Below are positions 5,934 through 10,860 of a stretch of 10,860 nt of DNA, in pieces. The stretch lies in NCBI GenBank assembly GCA_036506155.1, contig DASXSF010000117.1:1-10860 (forward strand). Reading direction: 5' to 3'. The notes below the pieces were generated by a model that worked only from the letters and a program-made list of their open reading frames with translations, was not told the origin of the DNA and ran no database searches. Made by a program: the position numbers and the translations under genes. This DNA comes from DASXRA01 sp036506155 (GTDB lineage Bacteria; Actinomycetota; Actinomycetes; Mycobacteriales; Jatrophihabitantaceae). The number at the start of each line of letters is the position of its first letter. The first letter of the stretch is position 1.

Positions 5934-7259
5934 GTGACCCTGTTCGATCCGCCGGCTGAGACCGAGCGTGAGACGGCCAGTGCGCCGCTCGCCGCCCGGA
6001 TGCGGCCGCGCACACTCGACGAGGTCGTCGGTCAACGGCACCTGCGGAGTGCAGGGTCGCCGTTGCGGCGCCTCGTCGAGGGCGAAGAGCCGATGTCGCT
6101 GATCCTGTTCGGGCCGCCCGGCAGCGGTAAAACGACGCTCGCGCTGATCGTGTCGAACGCCACGAACCGCCGATTCGTGCAGTTGTCGGCGCTTTCCGCC
6201 GGCGTCAAGGACGTCAGGGCTGTGATCGACGACGCGCGGCGCGAGCTGACCTATTCGGGCCGGCAGACGGTGTTGTTCATCGACGAGATCCACAGGTTTT
6301 CGAAGACGCAGCAGGACTCGCTGCTCGGCGCCGTCGAGACACGCACGATCACGCTGCTCGCCGCCACCACCGAAAACCCGTTCTTCTCGATCGTCTCACC
6401 GTTGCTGTCGCGAAGCCTGCTGCTCACCTTGCAGCCGCTGGCCGATGAGGATGTGAACGAGCTGGTTGACCGGGCGTTGCGTGACGAGCGCGGCCTGGGC
6501 GGTGCCGTCACGCTGGACGACGACGCACGAGCACACTTGATCCGGATGGCGGCAGGCGATGCGCGACGTGCCCTCAACGCGCTGGAAGCGGCCGCCGGCA
6601 CGTCCGAGACCATCGACCTCGCCACACTCGAGAAGGCCGTCGACACGGCGGCGGTGCGCTACGACCGCGACGGCGACCAGCACTACGACGTGATCAGCGC
6701 GTTCATCAAGTCGATCCGCGGCTCGGATGTCGATGCCGCACTCCACTACCTGGCTCGGATGATCGAGGCCGGCGAGGACCCGCGCTTCATCGCCCGTCGG
6801 CTCGTGATCCATGCCAGCGAGGACATCGGCATGGCCGATCCGACCGCGTTGCTGGCCGCGGCCGCGGCCGCGCAGGCAGTCCAGCTCATCGGGCTGCCGG
6901 AGGCGCGCATCAACCTCGCCCAGGCCACGATTCACCTGGCGACCGCGCCGAAGTCCAACGCAGTAGTGCGCGCGATCGACGAGGCGCAGACCGACGTGCG
7001 GGCCGGGAAGGCCGGTGCGGTTCCGGCGCACCTGCGCGACGGCAATTACCCAGGTGCCGCGCGTCTCGGCCATGCACAGCGTTACGTCTACCCGCCCGAC
7101 ACGGCCGAGGGCATTGCCTGCCAGCAATACCCGCCGGACGAGCTGGTCGGCCGCGACTACTACCGTCCGGGCAGTCATGGCGCCGAGCGTGCCGTGGCCG
7201 AGCGGCTGTCCCGGCTGCGTGCGCTGATCCGCGGAACCGACGCGAGCGAGCCGGACTGA
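5934..7259 (+). CDS. rarA: Replication-associated recombination protein A (RarA/MgsA family AAA+ ATPase)
   Basis: A 441-residue AAA+ ATPase of the clamp-loader-like RarA/MgsA/WRNIP1 family, which acts on stalled or gapped replication forks. The AAA+ core starts at LAARMRPRTLDEVVGQ. Walker A is GPPGSGKTT (60-68), Walker B FIDEIHRF (Asp117, Glu118), sensor 1 lies in TTENPFF (145-151), and sensor 2 is GDARRALN (208-215). The C-terminal MgsA/tetramerisation region follows, with DQHYDVISAFIKSIRGSD, EDPRFIARRL, SEDIGMADP and the terminal YPPD/YYRP stretch typical of the family, so the protein is full length. GTG 5934 is chosen because a -10 box ends 6 bases upstream; the longer in-frame ATG at 5805 would overlap the preceding gene by 97 bases. 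A low-complexity alanine run (LLAAAAAAQ) is encoded by a GGCCGC repeat. Confidence 0.95.
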   Translation: MTLFDPPAETERETASAPLAARMRPRTLDEVVGQRHLRSAGSPLRRLVEGEEPMSLILFGPPGSGKTTLALIVSNATNRRFVQLSALSAGVKDVRAVIDDARRELTYSGRQTVLFIDEIHRFSKTQQDSLLGAVETRTITLLAATTENPFFSIVSPLLSRSLLLTLQPLADEDVNELVDRALRDERGLGGAVTLDDDARAHLIRMAAGDARRALNALEAAAGTSETIDLATLEKAVDTAAVRYDRDGDQHYDVISAFIKSIRGSDVDAALHYLARMIEAGEDPRFIARRLVIHASEDIGMADPTALLAAAAAAQAVQLIGLPEARINLAQATIHLATAPKSNAVVRAIDEAQTDVRAGKAGAVPAHLRDGNYPGAARLGHAQRYVYPPDTAEGIACQQYPPDELVGRDYYRPGSHGAERAVAERLSRLRALIRGTDASEPD

Positions 7260-7264
7260 CCCGG

Positions 7265-7270
7265 TAGGGT
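7265..7270 (+). promoter_or_regulatory. Candidate -10 box of the DUF6167-alaS-ruvX-mltG operon
   Basis: TAGGGT (TANNNT) lies 6 bases after the rarA stop and predicts a transcript starting near 7277, with a leader of about 30 bases that contains the GAGGAGG ribosome site. No clear -35 box is visible upstream inside the end of rarA. The operon could also be partly transcribed from the rarA promoter, since no terminator is seen after rarA. Confidence 0.4.
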
Positions 7271-7291
7271 CGCACGGCGTACCACTCGGTC

Positions 7292-7298
7292 GAGGAGG
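7292..7298 (+). promoter_or_regulatory. Ribosome binding site deciding the DUF6167-like start
   Basis: GAGGAGG, near-perfect and strong, ends 8 bases before GTG 7307 but 17 bases before the alternative in-frame ATG 7316, so GTG 7307 is preferred. Confidence 0.65.
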
Positions 7299-7306
7299 AC
7301 CAAGGG

Positions 7307-7570
7307 GTGAGTTCGATGACCAGGCGACTGTTCTGGCTGGCGATGGGTATGACGATCGGCGCGCTGATCGTGCGCAAGTTGTCCGCCGCTGCCCAGAAGC
7401 TGACCCCGCGTGGCATCGCGCGGAGCTTCGGCGGCGGGCTCGCAGAGCTGTCCGAGTCGCTTCGCGGATTCACCGGCGAGGTGCGCGACGCCATGCACGA
7501 GCGCGAAGCCGAGCTGCGCGAGGGGACCGGTCTCGACGGTCGCGTCGGCCGTGTGCCGTCCACATCATGA
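7307..7570 (+). CDS. Small membrane protein, DUF6167-like
   Basis: An 87-residue protein with one hydrophobic segment (about residues 8-22) flanked by Arg6-Arg7 and Arg23-Lys24. An amphipathic, charged C-terminal half follows (residues about 35-75, ending in EVRDAMHEREAELRE). The pattern RRLFWLAMGMTIGALIVRKL followed by LTPRGIARSF matches my memory of the actinobacterial DUF6167 family, which is regularly found just upstream of alaS. The hydrophobic stretch is short for a membrane span, so peripheral anchoring is possible. No function is known. Its TGA overlaps the alaS ATG by 4 bases (ATGA), so alaS translation is probably coupled to it. The DUF948 gene that often precedes this family in Streptomyces-type operons is absent here. 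Confidence 0.85.
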   Translation: MSSMTRRLFWLAMGMTIGALIVRKLSAAAQKLTPRGIARSFGGGLAELSESLRGFTGEVRDAMHEREAELREGTGLDGRVGRVPSTS

Positions 7571-10278
7571 AGAGCGCAGAGATCAAGCGACGGTTCCTCG
7601 CCTACTTCGAGGCGAACGGGCACACCGTCGTCCCCAGCCTGCCGCTGCCGTTCGACGACCCGAACCTGCTGTTCGTCGTCGCGGGCATGGCGCAGTTCGT
7701 GCCGTACTTCACCGGGCAACAGGCCCCACCGTTCAGGCGGGCCACGAGCGTGCAGAAGTGCATCCGCACGCCGGACATCGACGAGGTCGGCAAGACCACC
7801 CGGCACGCCACGTTCTTCCAGATGAACGGGAACTTCAGCTTCGGCGACTACTTCAAGGAAGGTGCGATCAGGTTCGCGTGGGAGCTGTCGACGACGTCGC
7901 AGGCGGAGGGCGGATTCGGCCTGGACGGTGAGCGCATCTGGCCCACGGTGTACCTCGACGACGATGAAGCGGTCGACATCTGGAACCGCGTCATCGGCAT
8001 CCCGCACGAACGCATCGTGCGCCGGGGCAAGGAGGACAACACCTGGGACATGGGCATTCCGGGCCCGGCCGGCCCATGCAGCGAACTGTTCTACGACCGA
8101 GGTCCCGAGTACGGCCCGGAGGGCGGCCCGGCGGTCGACGAGGACCGGTTCACGGAGTACTGGAATCTCGTCTTCATGCAGTACGAGCGGGGCACGTCGA
8201 CCGGCCCCCATAAGGGCGACTACGAGATCGTCGGCGACCTGCCCAACAAGAACATCGATACGGGCATGGGCCTGGAGCGCATCGCCACGATCCTGCAGGG
8301 CGTCGACAACCTCTACGAGATCGACGAGACCAAGCCGATCCTCGGCCGCGCCGCGGAGCTGACCGGCCGGACGTACGGCGCGAAGTCCGGGCACGCGGCG
8401 AGCCAGTCACATCCCGACGACGTGCGGCTGCGGGTGATCGCCGACCACGTGCGGTCCGGCCTGATGCTGATCAGCGACGGTGTGGTGCCCTCGAACGAAG
8501 GGCGTGGCTACGTGCTGCGACGGATCCTGCGCCGGGCCATCCGGGCGATGCGCCTCTTGGGCTACGAGGACCCGGCCCTGCCCGAACTGCTGCCCGTCGC
8601 CCGGGACTGCATGGCCCCGTCCTATCCGGAGGTCGTCAGCGACTTCGGTCGCATTTCGACGTACGCATACGCGGAGGAGGAGGCGTTCCGGCACACCCTG
8701 CGGGCCGGGACTGCGATCTTCGACACGCAGGCGGCGGCGGTACGGCGCGCCGGGGGCTCGCAGCTGTCCGGCGAGAAGGCGTTCCAGCTGCACGACACGT
8801 ACGGTTTCCCGATCGAACTCACGCTCGAGATGGCCGCCGACCAGGGCCTGACGGTGGACGAGGAGGGCTTCCGCCGGCTGATGCGGGAGCAGCAGCAGCG
8901 TGCGAAGGCCGACGCCCAGGCAAAGAAGACCGGGCTCGTCGACACGTCGGTGTGGCGTGCCGTGCTGGAGCAAGGCGGCAGCGAGTTCACCGGCTACCAG
9001 GAGGTCGCGCGCGAGGCGAAAGTCACCGCGCTGGTCGGCCCGGACGGCGCGCTCGAGGCGGCCGGTGAGGGTGACGAGGTCGAACTAGTCCTGGATGCCA
9101 CGCCGTTCTACCCGGAGGGCGGTGGCCAGCAACCCGACTTCGGCCGCATCACCATCAACGCGGCGGGGCACGATGCGGAGCTCGAGGTCGTCGACGTGCA
9201 GTCGCCGGTGCCGGGCGTGATCGCGCACAAGGCCAGGGTGCTGCGCGGCGAGGTGCGTCCTGGTGACCCCGCGTTCGCGCTGGTCGACGTGGGCCGGCGC
9301 GCGTCGGTGTCGCGCAGCCACTCGGCCACGCACCTGCTGCATGCGGCATTGCGGCGCACGCTGGGCGAGACCGCGGCGCAGGCGGGCTCGCTGAACGCAC
9401 CGGGACGGCTGCGCTTCGACTTCCACAACCCCTCGGCCGTGGCGCCGAGCGTCCTCGCCGACGTCGAGGACGAGATCAACGAGGTTCTCCTGCACGACCT
9501 GGAGGTTCGCGCGTTCATCACCAACCAGGAGGAGGCCAGGCGGCTCGGCGCGATCGCCATGTTCGGGGAGAAGTACGGCGAGCGGGTGCGCATCGTCGAG
9601 ATCGGCGACTACTCCCGGGAACTGTGCGGCGGAACGCATGTGGCACGCAGCTCGGTGATCGGCATGGTGAAGCTGCTCTCCGAGGCGTCGATCGGCTCCG
9701 GCGTGCGCCGTGTCGAGGCGCTGGTCGGACTGGACGCGTTCCGCTACCTGGCCCGTGAGCACGTGCTCGTCCAGCAGTTGGCCGGCGACCTCAAGGCGCC
9801 ACCCGACCAGCTGCCCGAGCGAATCGCCGCGACGCTGGACCGGCTGCGCAGCGCCGAGAAGGAGCTCGACCGCCTGCGCGCGGCAGCGGTGCTGGCCAGT
9901 GCCGGCACCTTGGCCGAGGGCGCCGAAATGATAGGGGCGACGCGCGTCGTGACTGCCGCGGCGCCCTCAGGCGTCGGCGCCGGCGAGCTGCGCTCCCTCG
10001 CGCTGGACGTGCGCGGCCGGTTGCCGCAGTCCGAGGCAGCCCTCGTCGTGCTGGCGGCACCGGGGGACAAGGGCGTGAGCTTCGTCGCCGCCGTCAACGA
10101 CGCGGGCCGGTCCGCCGAGCTGTCCGCGAACGACGTGGTTCACGCTTTCGCGCCCGTCCTGGGCGCCCGGGGTGGCGGCAAGGCCGACCTGGCGCAGGGC
10201 GCGGGCGGAGACGCCGGGAAGCTGCCCGAGGCGTTCGCCGCCGTGCGCAGGTATGTCGTGGAGCGTGGCACGGGGTGA
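7567..10278 (+). CDS. alaS: Alanyl-tRNA synthetase
   Basis: A full-length 903-residue class II synthetase that charges tRNA-Ala and clears mischarged Ser- and Gly-tRNA-Ala. The catalytic domain (1 to about 250) begins KSAEIKRRFLAYFEANGH, has motif 2 around MNGNFSFGDYFK and motif 3 GMGLER (233-238). The tRNA-recognition helical domain runs to about 450. The editing domain carries the zinc site His585-x3-His589 (HSATH) and Cys687-x3-His691 (CGGTH), so proofreading should be intact. The C-terminal DHHA1/C-Ala domain ends with the GGGKAD glycine motif (869-874). The start lies inside the stop of the upstream small membrane protein gene (ATGA), and the stop overlaps the ruvX start (GTGA). No T-box or other leader regulation is visible. 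Confidence 0.98.
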   Translation: MKSAEIKRRFLAYFEANGHTVVPSLPLPFDDPNLLFVVAGMAQFVPYFTGQQAPPFRRATSVQKCIRTPDIDEVGKTTRHATFFQMNGNFSFGDYFKEGAIRFAWELSTTSQAEGGFGLDGERIWPTVYLDDDEAVDIWNRVIGIPHERIVRRGKEDNTWDMGIPGPAGPCSELFYDRGPEYGPEGGPAVDEDRFTEYWNLVFMQYERGTSTGPHKGDYEIVGDLPNKNIDTGMGLERIATILQGVDNLYEIDETKPILGRAAELTGRTYGAKSGHAASQSHPDDVRLRVIADHVRSGLMLISDGVVPSNEGRGYVLRRILRRAIRAMRLLGYEDPALPELLPVARDCMAPSYPEVVSDFGRISTYAYAEEEAFRHTLRAGTAIFDTQAAAVRRAGGSQLSGEKAFQLHDTYGFPIELTLEMAADQGLTVDEEGFRRLMREQQQRAKADAQAKKTGLVDTSVWRAVLEQGGSEFTGYQEVAREAKVTALVGPDGALEAAGEGDEVELVLDATPFYPEGGGQQPDFGRITINAAGHDAELEVVDVQSPVPGVIAHKARVLRGEVRPGDPAFALVDVGRRASVSRSHSATHLLHAALRRTLGETAAQAGSLNAPGRLRFDFHNPSAVAPSVLADVEDEINEVLLHDLEVRAFITNQEEARRLGAIAMFGEKYGERVRIVEIGDYSRELCGGTHVARSSVIGMVKLLSEASIGSGVRRVEALVGLDAFRYLAREHVLVQQLAGDLKAPPDQLPERIAATLDRLRSAEKELDRLRAAAVLASAGTLAEGAEMIGATRVVTAAAPSGVGAGELRSLALDVRGRLPQSEAALVVLAAPGDKGVSFVAAVNDAGRSAELSANDVVHAFAPVLGARGGGKADLAQGAGGDAGKLPEAFAAVRRYVVERGTG

Positions 10279-10721
10279 CGGCCGTGAGCGCGATGACCGG
10301 GGTGTGGCTCGGTGTGGATGTCGGGACGGTGCGCGTGGGCGTTGCCCGCAGCGACCCGCGCGCCGTCCTCGCAAGCCCGGTGGCAACGCTCCCCGGCGAC
10401 GACGGTGTCCGCGCTCTGGCCTTGCTGGTTCAGGAGCACGGGGCCGTCGGTGTCGTCGTAGGGCTGCCGGTGACGCTGGCCGGCCGGGAGGGCGCCTCGG
10501 CGGCGCTGGCGCGAGACTTCGCAGAACAATTGGCACAGCTCATTTCCCCCATACCAGTCGAACTGGTCGACGAGCGGCTGACCACCGTGGCCGCGGAGCG
10601 TAGGCTCGCGGCGCGCGGTGTTCGCGGGAGTGCCAGGCGAGCCGTCGTCGACCAGGCGGCGGCGGTCGAGATTCTGCAGCACTGGCTGGACGCCCACACA
10701 CAGTCGGACGGTCCGGCATGA
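10275..10721 (+). CDS. ruvX: RuvX/YqgF family putative pre-16S rRNA nuclease
   Basis: A 148-residue RNase H-like fold protein of the RuvX/YqgF family. It is linked to 16S rRNA 5' maturation in E. coli and described as a Holliday junction resolvase in mycobacteria. The first strand LGVDVGTVRVGVA contains Asp15. The GLPVTLAGREG loop follows, then VDERLTT (Asp99, Glu100) and VDQAAA (Asp126), giving the full set of acidic metal ligands. GTG 10275 overlaps the alaS TGA (GTGA) and has GGAG 11 bases upstream. In-frame GTG 10284 and ATG 10293 are possible alternatives and would still leave the fold intact, as it begins at GVWLGVD. Operon position after alaS and before mltG is the standard actinobacterial arrangement. 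Confidence 0.95.
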   Translation: MTAVSAMTGVWLGVDVGTVRVGVARSDPRAVLASPVATLPGDDGVRALALLVQEHGAVGVVVGLPVTLAGREGASAALARDFAEQLAQLISPIPVELVDERLTTVAAERRLAARGVRGSARRAVVDQAAAVEILQHWLDAHTQSDGPA

Positions 10722-10807
10722 GCACCCCACGAAATCGCTCTGCAAGGAACGCTTCACGATTTCGCGAGGACCCCGCACAGACGACCGAGATGGAGCGCGC
10801 CCGGTGA
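10718..10807 (+). CDS. Doubtful 29-residue ORF bridging ruvX and mltG
   Basis: The frame starts with ATGA overlapping the ruvX stop and ends with a TGA inside GTGA, the probable mltG start, so its ends fit the overlap pattern of the rest of the operon. The peptide is basic (seven arginines), with no membrane segment or recognised motif. Against it: only about 19 of 29 codons end in G or C, well below its neighbours; codons such as CGA, TCT, TCA and TTT are unusual here; and no clear Shine-Dalgarno precedes the ATG. It may be a coupling mini-ORF that carries ribosomes to mltG, or chance. Confidence 0.3.
   Translation: MSTPRNRSARNASRFREDPAQTTEMERAR
10730..10764. repeat. 8-bp inverted repeat in the ruvX-mltG junction
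   Basis: CGAAATCG (10730-10737) and CGATTTCG (10757-10764) form a perfect 8-bp inverted repeat with a 19-base spacer. It is AT-richer than its surroundings, and no T-run follows. In RNA it could be a hairpin ending 39 bases before the probable mltG start; in DNA it could be a spaced operator. It is not a convincing terminator. Confidence 0.45.
10792..10795 (+). promoter_or_regulatory. Ribosome binding site deciding the mltG start
   Basis: GGAG lies 8 bases before GTG 10804. No ATG, GTG or TTG occurs in that frame between the end of ruvX and 10804, so this GTG is the only usual start available. Confidence 0.5.
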
Positions 10808-10860
10808 GATTCGAGCCCTCGGACTCGACAGAGGCGTCCGATCCGCACGGTCTGCTGTTC
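10804..10860 (+). CDS. mltG: Probable endolytic transglycosylase MltG, first 19 codons
   Basis: Only 19 residues are in the window, beginning MRFEPSDSTEASDPHGLLF and running off the end. The acidic cytoplasmic start with a DPHxLLF-type motif fits my memory of actinobacterial MltG (YceG-like), the membrane glycan terminase that cleaves nascent peptidoglycan. The alaS-ruvX-mltG order is the standard context. The catalytic LytM-like/YceG domain and the membrane segment would lie beyond the window, so the call rests mainly on position. The GTG overlaps the stop of the preceding 29-codon frame. Confidence 0.6.
   Translation, partial: MRFEPSDSTEASDPHGLLF

Noticed and set aside
6850..6875. GGCCGC tandem-like repeat in rarA
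   Set aside because: It encodes an alanine run within a conserved helical part of RarA and is ordinary GC-rich low complexity, not a mobile or regulatory repeat.
6910..8394. 494-codon minus-strand frame
   Set aside because: It lies opposite the ends of rarA, the DUF6167-like gene and alaS, and looks like a mirror of GC-rich coding sequence with no recognisable domain.

Overview
The window looks like a chromosomal segment of a high-GC actinobacterium. Almost every codon ends in G or C, GTG starts are frequent, and several genes carry TANNNT -10 boxes only a few bases from their start codons. The gene order aspS ... rarA ... alaS-ruvX-mltG is the one known from Mycobacteriales, Frankia-like and Streptomyces-like actinomycetes. 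I cannot name a genus from the sequence alone.

Layout. The window opens in the last 151 codons of aspS (aspartyl-tRNA synthetase, 1-456), closed by a hairpin terminator. A free-standing unit follows: a sigma70-like promoter (515-544), a secreted family GH31 glycosidase (574-2616) and a strong GC hairpin (2631-2657). Next is a short forward pair, a DJ-1/PfpI-family protein (2731-3294) and an acyl-CoA dehydrogenase (3339-4505). An aldo/keto reductase on the minus strand (4515-5378) converges on it with only 9 bp between stop codons. The reductase is divergent from a small DinB-like protein (5449-5901), and the 70-bp divergent spacer holds two perfect 10-bp palindromes. rarA (replication-associated AAA+ ATPase, 5934-7259) follows with a predicted leaderless start.

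The right end is a tightly packed operon: a small DUF6167-like membrane protein (7307-7570), alaS (7567-10278), ruvX (10275-10721), a doubtful 29-codon ORF (10718-10807) and the first 19 codons of a probable mltG (from 10804). Each junction is a 4-base ATGA or GTGA overlap, so translational coupling is likely throughout.

Functionally, the flanks are conserved housekeeping genes: tRNA charging, replication-fork maintenance, pre-rRNA or recombination nuclease, and the cell-wall glycan terminase. The five genes between aspS and rarA are accessory metabolism and show no obvious common pathway. I see no CRISPR array, IS element, phage gene, tRNA or rRNA, and no convincing new multi-gene system. 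The points most worth checking are the MYORG-like GH31 enzyme with an altered active-site motif, the twin palindromes between the divergent genes, and the ruvX-mltG junction, where a low-GC3 mini-ORF contains an inverted repeat. No stretch longer than 300 bases lacks a gene.
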